From positions 1 to 49,834 of IMG/VR virus record IMGVR_UViG_3300030116_001519: a stretch of 49,834 bases of DNA; one strand, given 5' to 3'. Made by a program: the position numbers and the translations under genes. Position 1 is the first letter of the stretch, and every line of letters begins with the position of its first letter. The notes below the pieces were generated by a model, which ran no database searches, had not been told where the DNA came from, and worked only from the letters and a program-made list of their open reading frames with translations. The DNA comes from a virus. Below, piece by piece: positions 35,070 to 41,940 of this stretch.

Positions 35070-35294
35070 TTATTCTATGTCCTTCATTACTCGCTTATAT
35101 ACATTGTAGTCAGTTTCTAGATTATACCAGGTATAGTCTATGCCTGTCTGTGCCTTGCGTTTAATTTCCTTGTTTATAGTAGCAGTACGCATTAAGTCGT
35201 ATTGTTCAGACCTAATCTCTTTTACTAGTGCTAGTACTTGTTCGTACTTGCTTTCTATCTGCCTCATCTTCAGCAGTGTTTCTTTTTGTGCCAT
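35070..35294 (-). CDS. Small helical protein, 74 residues
   Basis: A helical charged protein (LLKMRQIESKYEQVLALVKE, then LMRTATINKEIKRKAQTG). Its ATG at 35294 follows AAGGAAATACA, so it is translated although it overlaps the upstream gene by 83 bases in another frame. Its stop is 2 bases before the ribozyme, so ribozyme cleavage would free it from the amidotransferase message. Function unknown. Confidence 0.58.
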   Translation of the reverse strand: MAQKETLLKMRQIESKYEQVLALVKEIRSEQYDLMRTATINKEIKRKAQTGIDYTWYNLETDYNVYKRVMKDIE

Positions 35295-35634
35295 TGTATT
35301 TCCTTCCTAACCTTTTAAAGCGGTTATATTTACCCATAGGCAATTCTACACCACCTAGAGATTCTTCCTCTAGTTTATCTAGCAGTGGTTCGTTTGCCTG
35401 GACTATTTTCTTATTATGTTCTGATGGTTTACTACTAAAGTGTGCTAGCATATCGTAGCCTAGTCTGTTATACTTAGCAGTAAACTGAAAATTCTTTCTA
35501 GTTGATACTTGGTCTGGGTGTAATCCCTGCTCAGATAGTATTTCTCTATGCATTTCTACTACTTGCATGCAGTCTGCTATCTTGCCTTTTGTTAGCCCTA
35601 ACTTAGTAAGTATCTTTGGTTGCTTTTTCTTCAT
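35212..35634 (-). CDS. Basic hypothetical protein, 140 residues
   Basis: A Lys/Arg-rich protein with a helical start (LTKLGLTKGKIADCMQVVEM), a middle segment (STRKNFQFTAKYNRLGYDML) and a Ser/Thr-rich charged end. It is the second gene of the amidoligase operon. No catalytic motif was seen. It might bind DNA, RNA or protein. Confidence 0.55.
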   Translation of the reverse strand: MKKKQPKILTKLGLTKGKIADCMQVVEMHREILSEQGLHPDQVSTRKNFQFTAKYNRLGYDMLAHFSSKPSEHNKKIVQANEPLLDKLEEESLGGVELPMGKYNRFKRLGRKYNGTKRNTAEDEADRKQVRTSTSTSKRD

Positions 35635-35643
35635 GCTAGTGTA

Positions 35644-36024
35644 TTAGCCTCGCAATATCTTCCTAGTATTATTATATAACTGCTCGCTGTTGTGTGCTTC
35701 GCTGTGTATTAACATTCTACTATTATTAGGGGCAGATATATCTACGACTGAGTCTTTACCTGCTAGACCTTTGTACTTATAGATAGTATTTACTACTGAA
35801 GTTATATCAGTCGCCCATGCTATCCACTCATCGTTGTGGTCCCAGAACTTGTTCGTAGTGTTGCCATTGCGTAGGCTCAACTTCCATAGTCCATGCTCCT
35901 TGGTTATTCTTATGTATAGCCCAGGCTCAATATCCCTGAGGTCTACCTTCTTGTATTCTACCTTATTACAGCACTCGCAAGTGGTCTGCTTTTTGTAGTA
36001 GTCTACCTGTGTGTTATCTTTCAT
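35644..36024 (-). CDS. First gene of the amidoligase operon, Cys-cluster protein
   Basis: A 126-residue protein. C16, C18 and C19 in TTCECCNK suggest a metal site or a half zinc ribbon. The rest is strand-rich with several Trp (GLWKLSLRNGNTTNKFWDHN, DEWIAWATDITSVV). ATG 36024 follows CAGGAGACTATA. A small stem (CGACTA/TAGTCG) lies just upstream. Function unknown; the cysteines are reminiscent of the zinc ribbons on the amidoligase. Confidence 0.55.
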   Translation of the reverse strand: MKDNTQVDYYKKQTTCECCNKVEYKKVDLRDIEPGLYIRITKEHGLWKLSLRNGNTTNKFWDHNDEWIAWATDITSVVNTIYKYKGLAGKDSVVDISAPNNSRMLIHSEAHNSEQLYNNTRKILRG

Positions 36025-36150
36025 TATAGTCTCCTGACTTCCCGACTACGCCACTAGTCGCTAGTTTGTTTAATTCTGGCATTTAGCCAAATTTAGCACC
36101 AAAAGAGTTAGCGACCAAGTAGTTTCTTAGTAGCCCGAAAAACGCCTATC

Positions 36151-36247
36151 ATCTTGCCATGGACTGCCGAGCGAGGCGATTAAATTTGCGGAGCAAATCG
36201 CCGAGCGAAGTATCTTGCCAAGGAAAAAAATAAGTGTTGTCTTGCCA
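36151..36247 (-). promoter_or_regulatory. GGCAAGATA-type repeats, amidoligase operon side
   Basis: Three copies of the motif also found at 31773-31805: ATCTTGCCA at 36151, TATCTTGCCA at 36211 and GTCTTGCCA at 36239 (plus strand). They lie 130-230 bases before the operon start. Between the first two is a stem built from GGCGAT/ATCGCC and ATTTGC/GCAAAT, flanked by direct repeats of GCCGAGCGA. Confidence 0.45.
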
Positions 36248-36346
36248 AGTCGCGGGCTCGTGGATCAACTTTGACGAAGGAAAAGTTAGCCACGAAATAA
36301 AAAAAATAACTGTAGAACTTCTGCTGGTTCTTTTATAAATTGTTTT

Positions 36347-36785
36347 CATGCGAGACGCTAAAACAATAACAACGAAAGAATCCGAAGTTCTCGGGAAAGG
36401 AGGGAAAAATATGACAACCGAAATTAAAAAAATCAGTCTACCGGAAGACGCGTATTATGCAACACGTGAACAATACAAAGCAACCGGAAGGCTTGACGAT
36501 TTTGACGCAACCTTTAGATTGAAAGGAAGTCGCGAAGGGTTAAAGGGTGAAGTCTTAAAAGACTATAAAAAAGACATCAAACCAATACAGAAAATGATTG
36601 ATGACTTGAACCAAAAAATCTATAACGACGATTACCGAAATAATAAAGGTGAGCCGGTCGCTGTGCGTTTAGACCCAACCGCTTTATCTAATTTTAGTGT
36701 GGTAGAGAAAGAGCATCACAGAACCGCGTTGAAGTCGGTCGGCAAGTCGGCGAAGAAATAACTTGCACTTTTAGCGTCTCGTATG
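36347..36785 (+). repeat. Inverted-repeat-bounded segment around a single gene
   Basis: CATGCGAGACGCTAAAA at 36347-36363 and its inverted copy TTTTAGCGTCTCGTATG at 36769-36785 match at 16 of 17 bases and flank one gene (36411-36761) of visibly different base composition. A third copy of the first 13 bases is at 36937-36949. This looks like the ends of a small mobile or transferred unit, but no target-site duplication or transposase is evident. Confidence 0.45.
36411..36761 (+). CDS. Hypothetical protein of different base composition
   Basis: A 116-residue charged, helical protein from ATG 36411, chosen over the upstream ATG at 36348 because AAAGGAGGGAAAAAT precedes it. Segments include SLPEDAYYATREQYKATGRL and VRLDPTALSNFSVVEKEHHR; the end is basic. 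It uses ACC, CCG, CGC and GTC codons much more than the neighbouring genes and is flanked by inverted repeats, so it may have been acquired recently. It stands alone in the divergent control region. Function unknown. Confidence 0.6.
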   Translation: MTTEIKKISLPEDAYYATREQYKATGRLDDFDATFRLKGSREGLKGEVLKDYKKDIKPIQKMIDDLNQKIYNDDYRNNKGEPVAVRLDPTALSNFSVVEKEHHRTALKSVGKSAKK

Positions 36786-36952
36786 TTAAAGCCCTGAGGC
36801 TCTAACTCGGGGGCATACAATCCTACTGACGTCCCTTGACGCAAAGATTTTTTTTACGGTAGTAAAATAAAATCTGTGTCACAGGGCTTGAGTTAGTTGG
36901 ATTGTGCTCGTGAGTTAGAGAACCACAGGGCTAAGACATGCGAGACGCTTAG
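36769..36952. repeat. Long imperfect palindrome, about 185 bp
   Basis: The left arm starts TTAGCGTCTCGTATG and contains AGCCCTGAGG, TCTAACTC and ACAATCC. The right arm, read in reverse complement, gives AAGCGTCTCGCATG, AGCCCTGTGG, TCTAACTC and ACAATCC in the same order. The centre is AGATTTTTTTTAC, a short loop, then GTAAAATAAAATCT. The whole can fold into one long hairpin. It could be an origin element, a foldback element or a structured RNA. Confidence 0.7.
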
Positions 36953-37286
36953 GTCTAACGTAAATTGGAATTTTCAACTAAATATATTTTTTTGCATTTG
37001 GAAAAAGACCGGTACGGTCTTGTGGAAACAAAAGAGACACACAAAATGGGGCATTTTTTTGGAATTTTGAACTTTTTTATGGTTTTTGCCTTAAATTCTA
37101 TAGAGTTTCTCTAGAGTCGCTTGTAGAAAATTTTTTTTTAGAAAAATTTACAAAGGGAAAACTTATAGTTCTCTTAGTTTCCGTCCTTCGGACTCCAAAA
37201 AATACAAAGTTGGCTTTATGTACGTCAATACCCTTTTTATATATTTTGTAAAAATTTTTTTTTCTGGAGTTTTTTTAATAAAGGTG
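36953..37286. other. AT-rich non-coding control region
   Basis: No gene is visible here. It contains a perfect small stem AAGACC-GGTAC-GGTCTT at 37005-37021, another at 37193-37203 (GTCC-TTC-GGAC), and several long A and T runs. Its place between divergent operons, after the palindrome, makes it a candidate replication origin or bidirectional control region. Confidence 0.4.
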
Positions 37287-37316
37287 TTGACATAGGTAAA
37301 AATATTGTTCTAATTT
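37287..37316 (+). promoter_or_regulatory. Promoter of the plus-strand operon starting at 37349
   Basis: TTGACA at 37287-37292, an 18-base spacer and TAATTT at 37311-37316. The element begins TTGACATAGGT, close to the TTGACATAAGC of the promoters at 16182 and 41882. It lies 33 bases before the first gene of the operon. Confidence 0.55.
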
Positions 37317-37348
37317 GCTGTGTATTAAAAAAGATAGGGAGAAAAAAT

Positions 37349-37648
37349 ATGAAAAAATTAGGTAAATTAGAAATAGGTGGACATATTTACGAAGTTTCGG
37401 AAGAAAACTTAGTTTCACCTGACGCTAGTAGGGAGTTATATGGTAGACACGAAGTTATTGGTAATAAAATACGAGTAAACGAGAATATCAAACCCTCAAG
37501 AAAGAAAGAAACACTAATACATGAGATTATACACGCAGTATTAATGAATGGTGGACATGAACATCCAGAACCAATCATAGATTGCATATCAAATGGATTA
37601 CATCAGTTAGGAGTTGGAGACTATTTATGGTCAAAGTTAAAGAAGTAG
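37349..37648 (+). CDS. Small HExxH zinc-protease-like protein
   Basis: A 99-residue protein with LIHEIIHAVL, the HExxH zinc-binding helix at residues 58-62, and His/Glu residues just after (GGHEHPEPI) that could supply the third ligand. N-terminal strands (KLEIGGHIYEVSEEN, GNKIRVNENI) complete a minimal metallopeptidase-like fold related to small phage and ImmA-type proteins. ATG 37349 follows ATAGGGAGAAAAAAT. It is the first gene after the promoter, so early expression is likely. The target is unknown, and it may be a structural rather than active version. Confidence 0.6.
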   Translation: MKKLGKLEIGGHIYEVSEENLVSPDASRELYGRHEVIGNKIRVNENIKPSRKKETLIHEIIHAVLMNGGHEHPEPIIDCISNGLHQLGVGDYLWSKLKK

Positions 37649-37821
37649 TAAAAATAGATAAAGAAAATCTTGATAAACTAACTATTCAAATACTACAACA
37701 GTGTTTTGATGAAGAAATAGAAGAACTTAAAAAACATTTAGACTGGAAAAGATACGAAAAAGTCTTAAGAAGCTTAGAAGATAGACCAGATAAGGAGGAT
37801 TTTCCCGATTATGACAAATAA
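37627..37821 (+). CDS. Small acidic helical protein, 64 residues
   Basis: From ATG 37627, which lies inside the previous gene (22-base overlap); an in-frame start at 37582 is less likely. Helical and charged (LDKLTIQILQQCFDEEIEEL, then DWKRYEKVLRSLEDRPDKED). Function unknown. Confidence 0.5.
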   Translation: MVKVKEVVKIDKENLDKLTIQILQQCFDEEIEELKKHLDWKRYEKVLRSLEDRPDKEDFPDYDK

Positions 37822-38026
37822 TGAACAAATATTAGATATGATTTCAAGAAGACTTGATATTGGAGCTAAAAAGTATGGAAAACAAGTTCCTGTTGATGGA
37901 AGTAGAGACAATTTAAAAGAAAGTATAGAAGAGTTATTAGACTTATGCGTATATCTTTCTGCTGTTGCTCTAGAATTACACAAAACTTATATTAATAACA
38001 AAGAGGTAAATAATGCCAGTAAATAA
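37811..38026 (+). CDS. MazG-like nucleotide pyrophosphohydrolase-like protein
   Basis: A 71-residue all-helical protein. GAKKYGKQVP, then RDNLKESIEELLDLCVYLSA, has the spacing of the E-x-x-E/D helices of MazG-like and dUTPase-like pyrophosphatases, which hydrolyse non-canonical or excess nucleotides. It is short for the family and the assignment is by pattern only. It overlaps both neighbours by about 11-14 bases; the ribosome site is AAGGAGGA. Confidence 0.48.
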   Translation: MTNNEQILDMISRRLDIGAKKYGKQVPVDGSRDNLKESIEELLDLCVYLSAVALELHKTYINNKEVNNASK

Positions 38027-38741
38027 ATGGACAGAAGATGAAATTAGAATCTTAGACCAATACGAACGTACTGCTAAATCTGCATTTGTATTATATCAGG
38101 AAATTAGAAAAGCTGGATATAATAGAACATATAAAGCAGTTACTAAGAAAATAGAGGCTTTAGGTTTACGAAAACCTACTAGATATGCATCTGGACATGA
38201 TATAACTATAGGATATTTAGATATTGAAACTACAGGTTTTAGTGCTAATATAGATTTAATGTTATCATGGTGTATAAAAGGTAGAGGAGTAAAAAAGGTT
38301 GAAGGTGCTTGGATTACTAAAGAAGAACTAATGTCTGAAAAACAAGATGCCAGGATAGTAGAGCTTCTAGTTGAGGAAATGAACAAGTATGATATAATAT
38401 TTACTTATTATGGTACTAGATTTGATATTCCTTTTATTAGAACAAGAGCTTTATATCATGGAACACACTTTCCAATGCATAAAACAAAGTCACACAAAGA
38501 CTTATATTATGCAGTAAAAAGTAAACTTAAACTACATAGGTCGTCTTTGATGGCTGCAACAGAGTTTTTTGGTATTGCTGGAAAAACTAGAGTAAAACCA
38601 GAACATTGGCAAAAAGCACGTTGGGGTGATGAAAAGTCAATGAAATACATTTATGACCACAATGTTGCAGATGTAGAGATTTTAGAAAAACTACACAGAA
38701 AGATAGAAGACCATACACCACCACAAGTAAACGTATTATAG
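38013..38741 (+). CDS. DnaQ-like 3'-5' exonuclease with N-terminal HTH-like helix
   Basis: A 242-residue protein. Residues 1-55 look like a DNA-binding helical segment (WTEDEIRILDQYERTAKSAF, then YNRTYKAVTKKIEALGLRKP). The remainder has the RNase-H-like exonuclease motifs: GYLDIETTGF (Exo I, DxE), YYGTRFDIPF (Exo II) and DHNVADVEIL (Exo III). These enzymes trim 3' ends or proofread. With no polymerase gene visible, a repair or RNA/DNA-processing role is possible. It starts within the previous gene's end and is followed by AGGAGGATAT for the next. Confidence 0.72.
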   Translation: MPVNKWTEDEIRILDQYERTAKSAFVLYQEIRKAGYNRTYKAVTKKIEALGLRKPTRYASGHDITIGYLDIETTGFSANIDLMLSWCIKGRGVKKVEGAWITKEELMSEKQDARIVELLVEEMNKYDIIFTYYGTRFDIPFIRTRALYHGTHFPMHKTKSHKDLYYAVKSKLKLHRSSLMAATEFFGIAGKTRVKPEHWQKARWGDEKSMKYIYDHNVADVEILEKLHRKIEDHTPPQVNVL

Positions 38742-38749
38742 GAGGATAT

Positions 38750-38986
38750 ATGTCTAAAGAAGATAAAAAACAGATGATAACTCATGAAGGAAAAGAATAT
38801 GAGTTTACCATGGATGAATTATCATTAGAAGCTCAAGCTCAATATGGTAGAGCAAATGAACTTGCTGGACAATTGATGAGACTAGAACAACAATCAAATG
38901 AATTAAGGTTTCTAGCCAACAATTATGTAAGGTTTGTTATAGACGAGCTAAGTGATAAAGAAGTTGACGACAAAAAGAAAAAATAA
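38750..38986 (+). CDS. Small phage protein, 78 residues
   Basis: A helical acidic protein (HEGKEYEFTMDELSLEAQAQ, then LAGQLMRLEQQSNELRFLAN) with a Lys tail. The GKEYEF-then-coiled-coil layout reminds me of a conserved small phage family of unknown function (DUF6447-like), recalled and not searched. The ribosome site AGGAGG is strong. Confidence 0.5.
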   Translation: MSKEDKKQMITHEGKEYEFTMDELSLEAQAQYGRANELAGQLMRLEQQSNELRFLANNYVRFVIDELSDKEVDDKKKK

Positions 38987-38993
38987 ATAAATT

Positions 38994-39752
38994 ATGAAGA
39001 CTCGAGTCGTTAAAGGAATAACCCACAACCTTTATGAGAGTGAAGTTGAATTTAGAGAATCACATCCTAATGTGTCTCTAGTTATGGACTGGCGTCATTC
39101 AAATAAAGGTGACTGGGTGTTAACCGACGATGGAAAGGTATGTCAAGTTTTACATTTAGGCATTCTTAATAAAAAATCAAACAAACCTAGTAGTTTTATT
39201 AGAACTATTATAGGTTCTTTTATTTGTGTTGATTCAGTTAAGATGCAAGGAAAAATGAGAACAAATATGCATACCTTTGCAAAAGATGGTGAATCTCCAA
39301 CTGTTAGACGTAAAAAAAGAAAAAAAGCAAATGAAAAAGAGTTTTTGTTTGCCTCTTACGTAGCAAAAGGAGATGATGTAGTAAAAGCATATATGAATGC
39401 TTTTCCTAGTAATAATGAACAATATTCAGAACAACAAGCAAAAATGTTGTTAAAAACTAAAAGGGTGCAGAACTTGATAAGAGAAGAAATAGATAAACAC
39501 TTGCAAGAAGCTGAGATTACTCCAAAGTATCTTTTGGAGGAAATGAGAAATATAATAGATAAACCAGATAGTAGTGATAGAGATAGACTATCTGCTTTAA
39601 GTACGTTAATTAAAATATCAGGAATGCTTGATACGAATAAAACAACAGAAACTGTTGCTTTGTTCCAAGGATTCTCAAAGGAGCAACTAAATGCAATTCA
39701 AGAATCGAAATACGAAAAATTATCAGAAGGCAGTAAAATTACTGAAAAGTGA
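38994..39752 (+). CDS. terS: Terminase small subunit-like protein
   Basis: A 252-residue protein. The N-terminal ~90 residues are strand-rich with an unknown role (DWRHSNKGDWVLTDDGKVCQ). After a Lys-rich linker (RRKKRKKANEK), residues ~110-160 (FLFASYVAKGDDVVKAYMNA, then QQAKMLLKTKRVQNLIREEI) match the helix-turn-helix DNA-recognition domain of small terminase subunits. It recognises phage DNA to start packaging. Its position two genes before the large terminase supports the call. The extra N-terminal domain is unusual. Confidence 0.62.
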   Translation: MKTRVVKGITHNLYESEVEFRESHPNVSLVMDWRHSNKGDWVLTDDGKVCQVLHLGILNKKSNKPSSFIRTIIGSFICVDSVKMQGKMRTNMHTFAKDGESPTVRRKKRKKANEKEFLFASYVAKGDDVVKAYMNAFPSNNEQYSEQQAKMLLKTKRVQNLIREEIDKHLQEAEITPKYLLEEMRNIIDKPDSSDRDRLSALSTLIKISGMLDTNKTTETVALFQGFSKEQLNAIQESKYEKLSEGSKITEK

Positions 39753-39924
39753 TAAATGTAGGTGTATAATCTGCAATAGCAGAATAAGACTTACAGGAGT
39801 TTTGATGATGGATGTTCTTGCTGATGATATAAAAGGAATTAAATGTATTGAATGTATATCGGTCTATGATACAGACTTTGAAATACAAGAAATAGGAATC
39901 TGTTATAATAAAGGACAAGCATAA
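39691..39924 (+). CDS. Small zinc-finger-like protein, 77 residues
   Basis: ATG 39691 follows AAAGGAGCAACTAA and lies inside the terminase small subunit gene (62-base overlap, another frame). CRCIICNS and KCIECIS supply four cysteines for a zinc site. The remainder is mixed. It is TAATG-coupled to the cyclotransferase-like gene. Function unknown. Confidence 0.55.
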   Translation: MQFKNRNTKNYQKAVKLLKSDKCRCIICNSRIRLTGVLMMDVLADDIKGIKCIECISVYDTDFEIQEIGICYNKGQA

Positions 39925-40322
39925 TGAGATTAGCAGTATATGGAACACTTAGAAGAGGTGGAACTGATTTAGGTGTAATAGAAGGATTTAGTTTAGTTTT
40001 TCCTGGAACACAAAACTTTCCAGCAGCTGTTAAAAACGCACAAGGAAAGGGTGTTGTAGTAGAATTGCTAGAAGTTGACGAAGATGACTTAAATGCGTTA
40101 GATAGGTATGAAAACGTTGAAGGTGGTCTATATATAAGAACTACAGTAGATGTTAAAAAAGTTGATGGAGATACAGAAAAAGCTTGGGTATATGTAGCAG
40201 GTCCAGTATTATGGGAAAAATCCAAAACTTTTACAGAAGTACCTGAAGGAGATTGGTTATCAAAGAAAACAGCAAAACTATTGGGAAGAGTTTTTGATTA
40301 TGAGTACAAAGAAATCATTTAA
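39924..40322 (+). CDS. Gamma-glutamylcyclotransferase (AIG2)-like protein
   Basis: A 132-residue protein with the family signature YGTLRRG at residues 6-12, a beta-barrel pattern (GKGVVVELLEVDEDDLNALD) and LDRYENVEGGLYIRTTV, where the family places its LDxxE segment and the strand after it. The family cyclises gamma-glutamyl peptides to 5-oxoproline plus the free amine, removing gamma-glutamyl groups from peptides or amines. It sits between the terminase subunits, an unusual place, in a phage that also encodes an amidoligase. The catalytic Glu was not pinned down by eye. Confidence 0.7.
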   Translation: MRLAVYGTLRRGGTDLGVIEGFSLVFPGTQNFPAAVKNAQGKGVVVELLEVDEDDLNALDRYENVEGGLYIRTTVDVKKVDGDTEKAWVYVAGPVLWEKSKTFTEVPEGDWLSKKTAKLLGRVFDYEYKEII

Positions 40323-41874
40323 CATAATACCTCCAGATTTATCTCAAAAAGAAAAAGCATTAGAGTTAGCAAAAAAAGATATAGTTACTTTTGGTCAAAT
40401 GTTTTTACCAGAAGATTTTATGAAATCAGGACCAGCTCCATATCAATATGAGTTGAGTGACTTACTTTTAGGTGAAGATAAACGTATTTGTATTATATTA
40501 CCTAGAGGTCATGCAAAGTCTACGCTAGCAAAAACAGCATTACTATATCAGTTGTACTTTGCTCCACCTGAAAAAAAACAATTTATAGCATGGGTGTCTG
40601 AAGAACAGTCCCAAGCAATAGACCATATTAAATATATACAAAATCATATTGATATCAATCCTGCTTTAAATTATTATTTTGGAGACTTGAAGGGTAGCAA
40701 GTGGACAGAAAAAGAATTCACAACAGCTAGAGGTGATAGAATTATTGCAAAAGGTACTTCACAAAGATTGCGTGGACGTTCTCAATTAGGATTAAGATAT
40801 ACTAAAATTATTTTAGACGATTTTGAGTCAGAGTTAAATACTAAAACATCAGATAGAAGGAGAGAAATTAAAGAATGGGTAATGTCAACAGTAGAACCCG
40901 CTTTGGAAAACTCGAAAGAAAACGAAGGGTCAATATGGCTTATTGGTACGATAGTCCATTACGATTCATTCCTACAGGGAGTTTACGATGGATATCTACA
41001 AGCGGAAAAAGAAGGAAGAAAATCAGCGTGGAACGTTCTATACAAAAAAGCAATCGTTGACGGCATGCCTTTGTGGCAAAATTATTTTAGTAAAGAAAAA
41101 CTAGATGACATTAAAAGAAGATTTAATGAGATGGGATTGTTGCATAAGTTTGCACAAGAATATCAAAATGAAGCTAGAGACTCTGAGAATGCAAAATTTC
41201 ATATAGATAGAATTAATTACTATGATGGTGAACTAGTATCAAAGAATAATTTTAATTATATAATGGTTGACCAAACAGCTATACCTGTAAATGTTTACAT
41301 GGGAGTTGACTTAGCATATGAAGCAAATGCAAGAAGTGACTATCAAGTTATTGTTACCATAGCCATGGATAAAAATAGAAACGTATACCTAGTTGATTAT
41401 TATAGAGACCATTCTCCTTTGTATGATATGCCAGATAGAATTATTAAATATGCTAAAATGTATCACCCTGTAAGAAGAGTAAATGTAGAGAAAGTTGGTG
41501 CTCAAGGATTAATTAAAGATTACGTAAATCAATTATCTGGAACAGATAGAAAACTAGCTCCTGGATTAGCTCAGGGTGTTAGACCTCCTAATGGTATTAA
41601 AAAAGAAGACAGACTAGAAGCGTTACTATGTCCTATAGTAAATTCTAGAAAGTTGTATATCAAAAAACAACATGTAGAACTTGTTGATGAGATGTTTGAA
41701 TTTCCAAAAGGAAAAAATGATGACTTACTTGATGGTTTATGGTATAGTATTACCACTGCTAAGCCACCTAAAAGTTCTGCAATCGATATAGATAAGTTTA
41801 GTGATATTGGTAATAAATCAGAAGAAATGGGTGTAAAAAGGGCTATTTCTTGGATTACTGGTCAAAAAACTTAA
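40300..41874 (+). CDS. terL: Terminase large subunit
   Basis: A 524-residue protein from ATG 40300, with GGGAAGAG 9 bases upstream; a TTG two codons earlier is possible. The ATPase half has the Walker A-like PRGHAKSTLAKTAL and the Walker B-like KIILDDFES. The nuclease half has MGVDLAYEANARSDYQVI (catalytic Asp), VEKVGAQG and KGKNDDLLDGLWYS (late Asp pair). It pumps DNA into the capsid and cuts concatemers. The start overlaps the cyclotransferase gene by 23 bases. Confidence 0.88.
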   Translation: MSTKKSFNIIPPDLSQKEKALELAKKDIVTFGQMFLPEDFMKSGPAPYQYELSDLLLGEDKRICIILPRGHAKSTLAKTALLYQLYFAPPEKKQFIAWVSEEQSQAIDHIKYIQNHIDINPALNYYFGDLKGSKWTEKEFTTARGDRIIAKGTSQRLRGRSQLGLRYTKIILDDFESELNTKTSDRRREIKEWVMSTVEPALENSKENEGSIWLIGTIVHYDSFLQGVYDGYLQAEKEGRKSAWNVLYKKAIVDGMPLWQNYFSKEKLDDIKRRFNEMGLLHKFAQEYQNEARDSENAKFHIDRINYYDGELVSKNNFNYIMVDQTAIPVNVYMGVDLAYEANARSDYQVIVTIAMDKNRNVYLVDYYRDHSPLYDMPDRIIKYAKMYHPVRRVNVEKVGAQGLIKDYVNQLSGTDRKLAPGLAQGVRPPNGIKKEDRLEALLCPIVNSRKLYIKKQHVELVDEMFEFPKGKNDDLLDGLWYSITTAKPPKSSAIDIDKFSDIGNKSEEMGVKRAISWITGQKT

Positions 41875-41881
41875 TATAGTC

Positions 41882-41911
41882 TTGACATAAGCAAGAAAAA
41901 TGTAGTATTTT
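41882..41911 (+). promoter_or_regulatory. Promoter before the portal gene
   Basis: TTGACA at 41882-41887, an 18-base spacer and TATTTT at 41906-41911. It opens TTGACATAAGC like the promoter at 16182. It sits in the 66-base gap between terminase and portal and would start the head-gene operon. Confidence 0.6.
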
Positions 41912-41940
41912 AACCATAAAATTTAAATTGGGAGAATACT

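Noticed and set aside
36149-36349. Minus-strand 66-codon frame in the control region
   Set aside because: It overlaps the repeated motifs and stems, has no ribosome site and an unlikely composition.
36769-36952. Palindrome as a simple transcription terminator
   Set aside because: Far too long, with a mid-loop T run but no terminal T run on either strand.
36025-37348. tRNA or tmRNA gene in the control region
   Set aside because: No cloverleaf with T-loop and anticodon arms could be built on either strand.
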